From NCBI GenBank assembly GCA_902578675.1, contig CACHDV010000007.1, forward strand, positions 1-42,670: a stretch of 42,670 bases of DNA, given 5' to 3'. Positions 28,626 to 37,769 of this stretch are shown here, piece by piece (the stretch's first letter is position 1; each line of letters starts with the position of its first letter). A program made the translations under genes and the position numbers. The notes under the pieces were generated by a model that saw only the letters and a list, made by a program, of their open reading frames with translations, made no database searches and had not been told where the DNA came from. The stretch is from an uncultured Alphaproteobacteria bacterium (lineage in GTDB: Bacteria > Pseudomonadota > Alphaproteobacteria > Thalassobaculales > Thalassobaculaceae).

Positions 28626-29189
28626 ATGCGGGTTCAAAATTTTTTCTTAACATTAGTTCACAGACTAATAGTTCTCTTGCTCACACTCATAGTAGTAGCG
28701 GAGGTTGCCCATGCAAAGCCACCAAAATCTGGAGATATGAACAAGTTCACAGAAAATAACCCATCCATCGAGAGCCCTTCAACTCCTTTCATCGATCCGA
28801 GTGGTAAAGAAGTTACTCTTCATGAGTTTAAAAACAACTGGACCCTTTTAAATTTTTGGGCGACTTGGTGCGCTCCTTGTATTAGTGAATTACCTTCTCT
28901 TGCAAAACTTGAATCTAAAATTAATAACCCGAAATTTAAGTTGTTATTGATTTCTATCGACCGCAGTGGGCCAAAAGTGTTTCAACCCTTTTTGAAGAGA
29001 TTGGGACTAACATCACTTAAGTCGGGAAGCGACCCGAAAGCATCCCTAATGCGTGAATTAGGTCTAACCGGCATTCCGACAACGCTTCTCATTAGCCCCA
29101 CCGGAAAAGTCGTTGGCAAACTGGTGGGTACTGCCAAGTGGGACACGCCATCCGCAGTAGAGCTGGTTAATTTTTACCTACGAAATTAG
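28626..29189 (+). CDS. TlpA-like thiol:disulfide oxidoreductase
   Basis: N-terminal signal/anchor; [40 protein letters not shown]. Confidence 0.92.
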   Translation: MRVQNFFLTLVHRLIVLLLTLIVVAEVAHAKPPKSGDMNKFTENNPSIESPSTPFIDPSGKEVTLHEFKNNWTLLNFWATWCAPCISELPSLAKLESKINNPKFKLLLISIDRSGPKVFQPFLKRLGLTSLKSGSDPKASLMRELGLTGIPTTLLISPTGKVVGKLVGTAKWDTPSAVELVNFYLRN

Positions 29190-29210
29190 ATGATCAAACA
29201 CTTATTTCGT

Positions 29211-29441
29211 TTAGTGTAGCGAGTTATTACCACGTTCGAGAGCCTCTAACGACAACGAATATGAAGTATTTTCAAGGGGTTTGCTCGCAATTGCTTGGAT
29301 TGGACTGGTTCCGAGCACCAATGAGTTAACTCTTAACTCGGCAATTAGTGCGTCAGCGACTTTTTTTTCATTACCCTCTAAATCTGAGACTGCTTTTGCC
29401 AGCAACTCAAATGCTTTATCTGCAACCTTTTTGGTCATCAC
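29211..29441 (-). CDS. Small hypothetical protein (76 aa)
   Basis: ORF with plausible coding composition and N-terminal Lys/Ala-rich helix (MTKKVADKAFELLAKAVSDLEGNEKKVADALIAELRVN). No family recognised. Confidence 0.5.
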   Translation of the reverse strand: MMTKKVADKAFELLAKAVSDLEGNEKKVADALIAELRVNSLVLGTSPIQAIASKPLENTSYSLSLEALERGNNSLH

Positions 29442-29547
29442 ACACCCTTCTTTCTAAAGGATTAAAAATATTTTTAATTAATTTATATTATATTTTATAT
29501 AAATGCAACAAAAAAGTCTTCACAAAATATTTTCCTTTAAAAGCACA

Positions 29548-30423
29548 CTACCTAGTAGGAATAGGTTCATCCCCACTATAGTCATAGAACCCTTTTCCTG
29601 TTTTTCGCCCTAACCAACCGGCCTCAACATATTTAACTAGTAAAGGACATGGTCGATATTTTGGATCAGCCAGACCCGCATGCATCACCTGCATGACGGA
29701 TAAGCAAGTATCAAGACCGATAAAATCAGCTAGCTGAAGAGGACCCATAGGGTGGTTAGCGCCGAGGCGCAAACCTATATCAACCGAACTAATTGTACCA
29801 ACACCTTCATAAACAGCGTAGACAGCTTCATTAATCATCGGAACTAAAATCCTGTTGACTATGAACGCTGGAAAGTCTTCTGCCTCTGCAACTGTTTTAC
29901 CAAGAGATTCCGACAATTCTTTAACGGATGCAAACGTCTCTTTACTCGTCGCAATCCCTTTTATCAACTCCACTAATTGCATTACCGGAACTGGATTAAA
30001 AAAATGCATTCCTATGAATTTTTCTGGCCTATCGGTTGTTGAAGCCAAGCGTGTAATCGAGATTGACGATGTATTTGTTGCCAAGAGAGTGTGTTCATTT
30101 AAGCAACCTGCCATCTCTTGAAATATCTTACACTTTATATCTTCGTTTTCAGTCGCAGCTTCAATGACGATATCGCAATTTTTAAAGCCTGAGTAATCTG
30201 TCGCAGTTTCTATACGTGAGAGCGCGGACTTCACATCCTCTTCGGTAATTTTCCCCCTGCTCGCCTGGCGGGCCATATTTTTTTCTATTGTCTCGATACT
30301 GCGCCGCAGGAGGTCTTGATCTAAATCTAATAGCTGAACAGTTCGTCCGCTAAGTGAAACTACGTGTGCGATGCCACTGCCCATCTGCCCAGCACCAACA
30401 ATACCAACATTGCCTATCATCAC
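29548..30423 (-). CDS. hbd: 3-hydroxybutyryl-CoA dehydrogenase
   Basis: [77 protein letters not shown]; downstream of etfBA. Confidence 0.93.
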   Translation of the reverse strand: MMIGNVGIVGAGQMGSGIAHVVSLSGRTVQLLDLDQDLLRRSIETIEKNMARQASRGKITEEDVKSALSRIETATDYSGFKNCDIVIEAATENEDIKCKIFQEMAGCLNEHTLLATNTSSISITRLASTTDRPEKFIGMHFFNPVPVMQLVELIKGIATSKETFASVKELSESLGKTVAEAEDFPAFIVNRILVPMINEAVYAVYEGVGTISSVDIGLRLGANHPMGPLQLADFIGLDTCLSVMQVMHAGLADPKYRPCPLLVKYVEAGWLGRKTGKGFYDYSGDEPIPTR

Positions 30424-30455
30424 ATCACTAGCCTCTACTGCTCTAAGGGATCTGA

Positions 30456-31406
30456 TTAACCCGTGAAACCGTTTTTCTGGAGCTCGTCATCCAGCTCCGG
30501 TACAGCCTTAAATAAATCAGCAACAAGACCAAAATCCGCAACTTGGAAAATCGGCGCTTCTTCATCCTTATTAATTGCCACAATTACCTTGCTATCCTTC
30601 ATTCCCGCTAGGTGCTGAATAGCTCCAGATATACCGACTGCAATATATAAATCAGGCGCAACTACCTTACCAGTTTGCCCAACTTGATAATCGTTTGGAA
30701 CATAGCCTGCATCAACTGCTGCCCTAGATGCGCCAACTGCTGCACCAAGTTTATCCGCTACCGCTTCTATAATTGGAAAGTTTTCTCCTGACTGCATGCC
30801 ACGCCCTCCCGACACGACGATACGCGCCGATGTCAAGTCAGGACGTTCAGAAGCGCTAAGCTCAGATCCTATGTACTGGCTGAGCCCTGCATCCCCCGAT
30901 GCATCGATCTTTTCTATCGACGCACTGCCACCGTCTTCCTGTGCTGCCTCAAAAGACGTACCTCTAACGGTGATTACCTTTATGCTGTCCGAGGTTTTTA
31001 CAGTAGCCATTGCATTCCCTGCATAGATCGGCCGCACAAAAGTTTCAGCATCGATCACTTCAGAGATCTCTGAGATCTGCTGTACATCTTTCAGCGCAGC
31101 AACACGGGGCATAATATTTTTCGCTGAGGTCGTCGCGGTAGCCAGTATATGACTATAGTTTTCAGCCATCTTACTAACTAAAGCTGCTACGTTTTCTGCC
31201 AGCGCATTGGCATACTCATCTGAGTCTGCGACTAAAATCCTAGTAACACCTTCTATTTTCGAGGCTTCATCTGCTGCACCGTCACAGCCAGATCCCGCTA
31301 CTAATATCTCTAGTTCACCACCAATGGCTTTAGCGGCTGTTACCGCATTTAAAGTTGCAGGCCCGAGCTCCGTATTACTGTGTTCCGCAATTATCAAAAT
31401 AGTCAT
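30456..31406 (-). CDS. etfA: Electron transfer flavoprotein subunit alpha
   Basis: [53 protein letters not shown]. Confidence 0.97.
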   Translation of the reverse strand: MTILIIAEHSNTELGPATLNAVTAAKAIGGELEILVAGSGCDGAADEASKIEGVTRILVADSDEYANALAENVAALVSKMAENYSHILATATTSAKNIMPRVAALKDVQQISEISEVIDAETFVRPIYAGNAMATVKTSDSIKVITVRGTSFEAAQEDGGSASIEKIDASGDAGLSQYIGSELSASERPDLTSARIVVSGGRGMQSGENFPIIEAVADKLGAAVGASRAAVDAGYVPNDYQVGQTGKVVAPDLYIAVGISGAIQHLAGMKDSKVIVAINKDEEAPIFQVADFGLVADLFKAVPELDDELQKNGFTG

Positions 31407-31407
31407 A

Positions 31408-32157
31408 TTAAATTACCTTTGCTGTATTTCGCAGTTTATCAACTAGGTCGGCAACATCCTCAACCTTAACCCCTGATTCTCGTTGTGGCGGCTCTGCGAC
31501 CTTCAGGATTTCTAGGCGTATGGAAGGGTCTACACCAAGATCAGCCGGCGAGGTTTGATCAATCGGTTTTTTCTTAGCCTTCATAATATTCGGCAGTGAA
31601 GCATATCTAGGTTCGTTCAGACGTAAGTCCGTCGTAATAACGGCAGGCAATTTTACCGAAATTGTTTCTAGTCCGCCATCTACTTCTCTTGTTGCTTTAA
31701 CTTGCTCTCCCTCAACCTGGATATCCGAAACAAACGTCGCCTGCCCCCAACCAAGCAACGCCGCTAACATTTGTCCTGTCTGATTGGAGTCATCGTCGAT
31801 GGCCTGTTTGCCTACAATGATGAGCGTCGGCCCTTCTTTATTGGCGAGCTCTTTAAGAATTTTTGCGACAGCTAATGGTTCGATATCTCCGTCGTGGAGG
31901 ACATGTATTCCTCTATCTGCCCCCATCGCCAGTGCCGTTCTTATGGTCTCTTGGCATTGTTGGACACCGACTGAAACGGCTATTATTTCTTCGCAAATTC
32001 CTGCTTCTTTGAGCCTTATCGCCTGTTCAACTGATATTTCATCAAAGGGGTTCATAGACATTTTGACATTTGCCAGTTCAACGCCTGTTTGATCGGCCTT
32101 CACTCGCACTTTTACGTTGTAATCAATCACCCGTTTAACTGGCACAAGAATCTTCAT
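31408..32157 (-). CDS. etfB: Electron transfer flavoprotein subunit beta
   Basis: [94 protein letters not shown]. Confidence 0.97.
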   Translation of the reverse strand: MKILVPVKRVIDYNVKVRVKADQTGVELANVKMSMNPFDEISVEQAIRLKEAGICEEIIAVSVGVQQCQETIRTALAMGADRGIHVLHDGDIEPLAVAKILKELANKEGPTLIIVGKQAIDDDSNQTGQMLAALLGWGQATFVSDIQVEGEQVKATREVDGGLETISVKLPAVITTDLRLNEPRYASLPNIMKAKKKPIDQTSPADLGVDPSIRLEILKVAEPPQRESGVKVEDVADLVDKLRNTAKVI

Positions 32158-32174
32158 AGCTAATTTGAACCCCG

Positions 32175-32188
32175 CTGATTTAAATCAA
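32175..32188 (-). promoter_or_regulatory. Candidate FNR/FixK/Anr-type box upstream of etfB
   Basis: CTGATTTAAATCAA (minus strand TTGAT-TTAA-ATCAG): 9/10 match to TTGAT-N4-ATCAA, containing the perfect 12-bp palindrome TGATTTAAATCA. Confidence 0.45.
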
Positions 32189-32203
32189 AGTGTCTCGTAT
32201 CTT

Positions 32204-32232
32204 TACGTAGGAGAGAGAGACAAATATGTCAA
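32204..32232 (-). promoter_or_regulatory. Candidate sigma70-type promoter for etfBA-hbd
   Basis: Minus strand: TTGACA (32227-32232), 17-nt spacer, then weak -10 TACGTA (32204-32209). Confidence 0.35.
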
Positions 32233-32282
32233 GACAAACAGGCCGATATAGGGGCATCGCCAAAATTCACCCGACTTGCGAT

Positions 32283-32846
32283 CTACCGGTTCTTCCCAGG
32301 GACCCAAAGTACGTCCTTTGCACCATTATCATTTACGTGTCTTGATAAAACAAATAAATGATCAGACAGCCTATTGATATATTTTATTGCCGCGGGATTG
32401 ACCTCTTCTTTTGAAGAAAGAAGTGTAATTTGACGTTCGGCTCGCCTAACTATCGTTCGAGCATTATGAAGAAATGCCCCAACCGGGGTGCCCCCGGGCA
32501 AAACGAATGAAGAAAGCGGCTGCAAACTCTTATTCATCAGATCGATTTCATTTTCGAGCCGGTCAACTTGATTTTGGGAAATTCTCAACGCCCCCGACTT
32601 CCTCTCGCCTCCTTCCGGTGTGCAGAGATCCGCACCCAAATCAAAGAGGTCATTTTGAATACGTGCAAGAGCTTCGTCGACGGTCCCAGACGCGTCCAAA
32701 CGAGCTAGGCCAATAGCTGCGTTTGCTTCATCAACCGCCCCATATGCAGCCGGTCTATCCGAATACTTTGCTACTCTGTCACCACTTCCCAGAGAAGTAA
32801 AACCTTCATCTCCCCCTCTAGTGTATATCTTAGTCAACTTGACCAT
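32283..32846 (-). CDS. Cob(I)yrinic acid a,c-diamide adenosyltransferase (PduO-type)
   Basis: KIYTRGGDEGFTSLGSGDRVAKYSDRPAAYGAVDEANAAIGLAR, FVLPGGTPVGAFLHNARTIVRRAERQI, YINRLSDHLFVLSRHVN. Confidence 0.95.
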   Translation of the reverse strand: MVKLTKIYTRGGDEGFTSLGSGDRVAKYSDRPAAYGAVDEANAAIGLARLDASGTVDEALARIQNDLFDLGADLCTPEGGERKSGALRISQNQVDRLENEIDLMNKSLQPLSSFVLPGGTPVGAFLHNARTIVRRAERQITLLSSKEEVNPAAIKYINRLSDHLFVLSRHVNDNGAKDVLWVPGKNR

Positions 32847-32865
32847 GTAATAATCCCTCGCTTCT

Positions 32866-33069
32866 CTAATCCTTAGCTATAGCCAGCAATATTATGACTA
32901 ACAATATAGCAATTCCTTGAAATAAAATTCTGTAGCGCATAAACATATTTGATCTTTGAGGCCCTAACTTGCCCCCGCGAGCCATAGCAATCAGCCCGCC
33001 AACCAACGCGCCAACGACGAGAACGACGGAGATAGCGAGTAATATGATTATCAGAGTATCCATCCCCAT
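32866..33069 (-). CDS. Twin transmembrane / HIG1 domain protein
   Basis: IILLAISVVLVVGALVGGLIAMARGGKLGPQRSNMFMRYRILFQGIAILLVIILLAI; two TM helices flanking a QRSNxxMRxR-like loop. Confidence 0.82.
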   Translation of the reverse strand: MGMDTLIIILLAISVVLVVGALVGGLIAMARGGKLGPQRSNMFMRYRILFQGIAILLVIILLAIAKD

Positions 33070-33144
33070 ACGATATAGCTGTGATTAGGCTTTCGGCAAG
33101 ACAAATGCCAAGATAAAATTGAATTTGGTTATAGAGAGATTTAG

Positions 33145-34002
33145 ATGGGTTTTCTTTTTCACATTTCCCGCTGCAATCAATATGATTTGACGGAATTTCT
33201 ACCATGGCATATTGCTGGTAAAAGAGTCGGATATGTGCACAAAAAACACTCGAAATATCTCGAGGCTTTCCCAAAACTTTTTGTGTCGATGTCAGATCAT
33301 TTTGCATTATCTGATGCACTTGTTAATCCCCAAGACAGAACTATGGCTATAGAGGAGATGCTCGAGATACTAAGAACCGAGGACCCTAAGCTCAGCAAAT
33401 TGAATGAAAAATACGCGGTTAAAGAAAATATTAACGGAAAAACGCTAATGGAGATTGATAGAGGAGCTGCTGATTTTTTTGGGATCTTAAACACAGGCGT
33501 GCATCTCAATGGCATTACCAATGATCATGAAAATAAAAAAATGTGGGTTGCTACCCGCTCCCATCAGCGCAAAACTTTTCCGGGTGAATTGGACAATATG
33601 GTTGCTGGTGGGCAACCAAGTAACATAACGCGGCAAGAAAATGTTGTTAAGGAATGTTATGAGGAAGCTTCAATTCCAGAAGAGTTGGCGAAAGCAAGTG
33701 AACCAAAGGGCTTTGTGAGTTATAACATGCAAGCTGGAACGACCCTGCGACGAAAAATTCTATATGTCTATGATCTTTATCTTCCTAGCTCATTTATCCC
33801 CTTACCAAACGACAACGAGGTCGAAAAATTCGATTTAGTTCCCGTCGAGACCGTAATGGAAACAATCAAAAATCGCCCGCATGCGTTTAAATACAATTGT
33901 AATTTAGTTATTATAGACTTTCTTATTAGAGAGGGTCTAATCAATGAAGACCTTGAGAATTTTAACAAACTCGTGGGAGGCTTGCGCTCCCCGATTATCT
34001 AA
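33145..34002 (+). CDS. DUF4743 + NUDIX hydrolase domain protein (thiamine-pyrophosphokinase-related NUDIX type)
   Basis: N-terminal CNQYDLTEFLPWHIAGKRVGYVHKK; GVHLNGIT..., MWVATRSHQRKTFPGELDNMVAGGQPSNITRQENVVKECYEEASIPEEL (NUDIX box). Confidence 0.85.
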   Translation: MGFLFHISRCNQYDLTEFLPWHIAGKRVGYVHKKHSKYLEAFPKLFVSMSDHFALSDALVNPQDRTMAIEEMLEILRTEDPKLSKLNEKYAVKENINGKTLMEIDRGAADFFGILNTGVHLNGITNDHENKKMWVATRSHQRKTFPGELDNMVAGGQPSNITRQENVVKECYEEASIPEELAKASEPKGFVSYNMQAGTTLRRKILYVYDLYLPSSFIPLPNDNEVEKFDLVPVETVMETIKNRPHAFKYNCNLVIIDFLIREGLINEDLENFNKLVGGLRSPII

Positions 34003-34853
34003 TCGTCTACGATAAAGCCAGAATGTTCGCCAAGGAGCGTCGCTCTCAGCATATGACGAGTTTGCGTTAAATCGAAATCAGCTAAGGCCACATGCATCGT
34101 TGTCCTATTATCCCAGCAAAGTAAGTCCCCAGCTCTCCATACATGCCTGTAGACATTTTCTGGTCTGGTTGCATGATAACAAAGATAGTCAATCAACGGC
34201 TTACTTTCCTCGCCAGTCATCCCGTGAAAGTGCGAAACCCTCTCACTCACATATAAGGCTTTTTTACCACTTTCAGGATGCACTCGTACTGTCGGATGAG
34301 CTATAGGAGGATTTAATTTTCTTGTCTCCTCAACTTCTTTTGGGTCGCGTTGGAATAAGCCTGCAGTCAATGAGATATCATAGACCGAATGAAGTTCATC
34401 CACTATCTTTTGCATTGGTTTCGAAAGTGTCTCGTATGCCTTGACCATATTACAGAACATTGTATCCCCGCCTACTGGCGCAGGCTCAACACAAAATAAC
34501 ATTGATGCCGCAGCCGGCCTCTGTGTATACGAATAATCTGAGTGCCAGTTCCGTCCAACGTTTCTTGTTTCTGATGGCCGCCCATTTATCGGCCTAGTCG
34601 TAATCTCCATCAGCTGAGGAAAATTTTCTAATCGATAATATGGTGTACTCGCATGGTCATCAAGGTCACCAAAATTACCGGCAAATTCTATTATCTCACG
34701 GGGTTCAGCGTTTTGTTCTCTAAATAAAACAATATGATGCTCGTGCCATATTTTCTTTATGAATGCAGTTTGCACGTCGCTTAGAGGTTCACTGACTCTG
34801 ACCCCCTCAATTTGCGCGCCCAATGCGTAAGCTAGTTGTTTAACTTCACTCAT
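33999..34853 (-). CDS. TauD/TfdA family Fe(II)/2-oxoglutarate dioxygenase
   Basis: NWHSDYSY (HxD), LLCWDNRTTMHVALADFDLTQTRHMLRATLLGE (distal His, Arg). Confidence 0.93.
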   Translation of the reverse strand: MSEVKQLAYALGAQIEGVRVSEPLSDVQTAFIKKIWHEHHIVLFREQNAEPREIIEFAGNFGDLDDHASTPYYRLENFPQLMEITTRPINGRPSETRNVGRNWHSDYSYTQRPAAASMLFCVEPAPVGGDTMFCNMVKAYETLSKPMQKIVDELHSVYDISLTAGLFQRDPKEVEETRKLNPPIAHPTVRVHPESGKKALYVSERVSHFHGMTGEESKPLIDYLCYHATRPENVYRHVWRAGDLLCWDNRTTMHVALADFDLTQTRHMLRATLLGEHSGFIVDD

Positions 34854-34890
34854 TTAATTCCTCAAATTAAATTTACCAAGATAGTATCCC

Positions 34891-35580
34891 CTAAGTTACA
34901 TAGAGCGTTTTGCTTGAAGACATTAACTCTTCTATATAATCGGGTTCCGCCATACCAGACTTCACCCGCTCTTCAAAAACAGCCTCCGCAGCCGTCAGAG
35001 ATTCCAATTTTGTTATCACTTCATCTATCCGACTGGACGGCACTACCGCGACACCGTCAATATCACCGATTATAACATCACCCGTTTCAACAGTTATGCC
35101 CCCTATATGGACAGGCAGCCCGACCGATCCCGGTCCCGTCTTAGCTGGTGAATTAGGATTTACGCCTCGACAAAATACGGGAAGTAACCAAGGTTCAATT
35201 CCTTTTTGATCTCTCACCATTCCATCTGTGACAAAGCCAGCAACACCCTTATTTTTCATCATACCACAAACCAAGTCGCCGATAACAGCCGTAGTTTCAA
35301 AAGCGTCATTAGCACAAACGATGACGTCGCCGGGCTCGGATAAGTGAAGCGCTCCCATGACTGCTAAATTATCAGCAGGGTAAGCGAAACATGTCAGTGC
35401 TGGCCCGCAAAACGTTGAAGAGTTCATTTGGAGTGGCTTTATAGAATGGTGCATAGCCCCTCTTCCATCCATACAGTCAGCAACATTACTAGTATTGGCG
35501 CCTGCAAAAGCTTTAATCTGCTTTTCTGTTGGGCGCCTAACCGGCTTGCGAACCTTCAAAATCGGCGGGTCATCTAACAT
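34891..35580 (-). CDS. RraA family protein (HMG aldolase-like)
   Basis: NVADCMDGRGAMH, EPGDVIVCANDAFETTAVIGDLVCGMMKNKGVAGFVTDGMVRD. Confidence 0.87.
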   Translation of the reverse strand: MLDDPPILKVRKPVRRPTEKQIKAFAGANTSNVADCMDGRGAMHHSIKPLQMNSSTFCGPALTCFAYPADNLAVMGALHLSEPGDVIVCANDAFETTAVIGDLVCGMMKNKGVAGFVTDGMVRDQKGIEPWLLPVFCRGVNPNSPAKTGPGSVGLPVHIGGITVETGDVIIGDIDGVAVVPSSRIDEVITKLESLTAAEAVFEERVKSGMAEPDYIEELMSSSKTLYVT

Positions 35581-35782
35581 AAAATACCTCCCAATTGTTT
35601 ATGACAGCGCAAAACTAGTCCATACTTCATATAGAATTGGATTCTCGTTAAATTTATATACGACATAAATTAACATTGAATTACTTAAAATTTTTTAAAA
35701 TTTCAGGGAGCCAAACAAAGAAAATTCGAATAAGCAGGAAAAGGCGTATAAATTCAATCCAACAAATCTAGATTTTTATTCC

Positions 35783-36850
35783 ATGATAAGACCTCCCTTA
35801 AATATTTCAAAAAAACAACGGCTGGCCATTATTGTAGTGTTTGTTGGTTTGACTGTGATCTATTGCATCACTTGGTTGATACTCAGTCAGTGGTCTTTTC
35901 ATCAGATTAATAAGATGCTCATCGAAACGGCAAGTCAGCACAGAATTTCCATACCATTGCAGCTAAGTCGATCAGGGTTTCCTTTTTCAATCTCTTGGCA
36001 CACGGAAGAATTGCAGGTAGCAACATCTTTGCTAGACGGCGAGTTATCATTACAATTTTCAGACGTTGTGTTCGGAGTATCCCTATTAGATCCTACCACG
36101 CTAAATATAAATGCTGAAAGAGCTGCCCTAACGTCAATTAATCGACAAAAAGAGATATCGTGGCGCTTTCGATCGAATGCTCTTGAAATCACTATTGATA
36201 AAGCTGTTGTTAGGAAGCCTCGGCTTGTTTTCGAATTAGAAACTGTTGAACTGCTTCAACAGGAGGAAACTACAACTAACCCAAACCGGGGGCATCATGC
36301 TGTCGCCAGGAATATGGTCATCACTCTTAATCAAACTTTACAACCCGAAAGTCCAGCTCAAAAACTCACCATGGATGTTTCTGTAGACCTAAAAGGAATA
36401 AGATTAAAGCCATCACCGTTGGATTATTTCAATGATATAAAAAAAGCTCACTTAGGCATGAGCATAATCGGCTTTTTGGACACGAGCAATGTGAGTAGCG
36501 TTGTGGATTGGCGCGATGATGGCGGAACAATAGAGATCAACAAACTGAAAGTTGATACAGCCACTATCGGCCTCGAAATGAGAGGAACATTAAGTCTTGA
36601 CCAGGAATTGAAACCGATAGGTGCTGGAACAGTTTTGGTTTATAGAGCAGAAGAATTTATTGAAGAAAAGATGGGAACAGGTGACATTTCAAGAACTGAG
36701 GGGTTGATGATACAGCTAGCACTGAGTTTATTACCCAGAAAAATGAACAGCGATGGCAACCTATCAATCCAAATACCTATAACTGCGCAAAAGGGGAAAC
36801 TTCAGCTAGGTCCTTTTATGATAACTGAATTATTTAGCATCGTTGGGTGA
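35783..36850 (+). CDS. DUF2125 domain-containing membrane-anchored protein
   Basis: N-terminal TM, then SRSGFPFSISWHTEELQV...; beta-rich exported protein, 355 aa. Family assignment also supported by position beside the tyrA/hisC cluster. Confidence 0.65.
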   Translation: MIRPPLNISKKQRLAIIVVFVGLTVIYCITWLILSQWSFHQINKMLIETASQHRISIPLQLSRSGFPFSISWHTEELQVATSLLDGELSLQFSDVVFGVSLLDPTTLNINAERAALTSINRQKEISWRFRSNALEITIDKAVVRKPRLVFELETVELLQQEETTTNPNRGHHAVARNMVITLNQTLQPESPAQKLTMDVSVDLKGIRLKPSPLDYFNDIKKAHLGMSIIGFLDTSNVSSVVDWRDDGGTIEINKLKVDTATIGLEMRGTLSLDQELKPIGAGTVLVYRAEEFIEEKMGTGDISRTEGLMIQLALSLLPRKMNSDGNLSIQIPITAQKGKLQLGPFMITELFSIVG

Positions 36851-37765
36851 TGGAGGTATATCCTGACGGGCATCTATAACCCCGCGCCTAATATCTCGAG
36901 TGCGGGTAAAAAGAGCCTCCAACACATCACCTTCACCCCACCTTATTGCTCTTTGCAAAAGTGACAAATCCTCTGAAAATCTCTGGAGCATTTCTAAGAC
37001 TGCCTCGCGGTTATTTAAAAACACATCCCGCCACATGACAGGATTAGAACCAGCAATTCTAGTAAAGTCTCTAAAACCTGATGCAGAAAAGCGGATGACA
37101 TCGGCTTGCGTTTGATCCTCTAAATCATCTGCAGTTCCAACAATTGTATAGGCTATAAGGTGCGGCAAGTGTGAGGTTATAGCCAGTACCTTATCATGAT
37201 AATTAATATCCATTTCTTCTACCATAGCTCCGACTCCTTCACATAGTCTTCGCATTTTGGAAACCGCGTCCCGATCAACATCGTTAAGAGGTGTTAAAAG
37301 CCAGTAACGCCCTTCAAAAAGACTCGCAAAGCCAGCCTCTGGCCCTGATTTCTCTGTTCCAGCTATTGGATGCCCTGGAACCAAGTGAACATTGTGGGGA
37401 ATATATGGGATTATTTTTTCAATAGGCTGCGCCTTTACCGAACCAACATCACTTAGAACACAACCGGCCGGTAAACTCGGCGCGATCTGCTTAACAATTT
37501 TTTCATAGGTCCCAATGGGTGTGCAAAGAATGACGCAATCGGATCTTGAAACAGCTTCGTTTATGTCGTCACAAATGGTGTCAACGATCCCTAGGTCTGA
37601 GGCCTTAGCTAGGTTGTCTTTATCACTATCAGTTGCTATTATTTCTTGGACTAAACCTGCTTTTGACTTTAGGGCGCGAGAAAAAGAAGAACCAATCAAA
37701 CCAATTCCGATGATCGTGATCCTTTGGAAAATAAAGGTGCTTTGCGTGTCGGAGTGAGGAGTCAC
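36830..37765 (-). CDS. tyrA: Prephenate/arogenate dehydrogenase
   Basis: ITIIGIGLIGSSFSRALKSK, VILCTPIGTYEKIV, LSDVGSVKAQP, HLVPGHPIAGTEKSGPEAGFASLFEGRYW. The ORF opens at 37798, but GTG at 37765 with an upstream GGAG fits better, just after the hisC stop. Confidence 0.92.
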   Translation of the reverse strand: MTPHSDTQSTFIFQRITIIGIGLIGSSFSRALKSKAGLVQEIIATDSDKDNLAKASDLGIVDTICDDINEAVSRSDCVILCTPIGTYEKIVKQIAPSLPAGCVLSDVGSVKAQPIEKIIPYIPHNVHLVPGHPIAGTEKSGPEAGFASLFEGRYWLLTPLNDVDRDAVSKMRRLCEGVGAMVEEMDINYHDKVLAITSHLPHLIAYTIVGTADDLEDQTQADVIRFSASGFRDFTRIAGSNPVMWRDVFLNNREAVLEMLQRFSEDLSLLQRAIRWGEGDVLEALFTRTRDIRRGVIDARQDIPPSPNDAK

Positions 37766-37769
37766 AGAT

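Noticed and set aside
32873-33319. 148-aa minus-strand ORF spanning the HIG1 and NUDIX genes
   Set aside because: Overlaps two better-supported genes; no recognisable domain.
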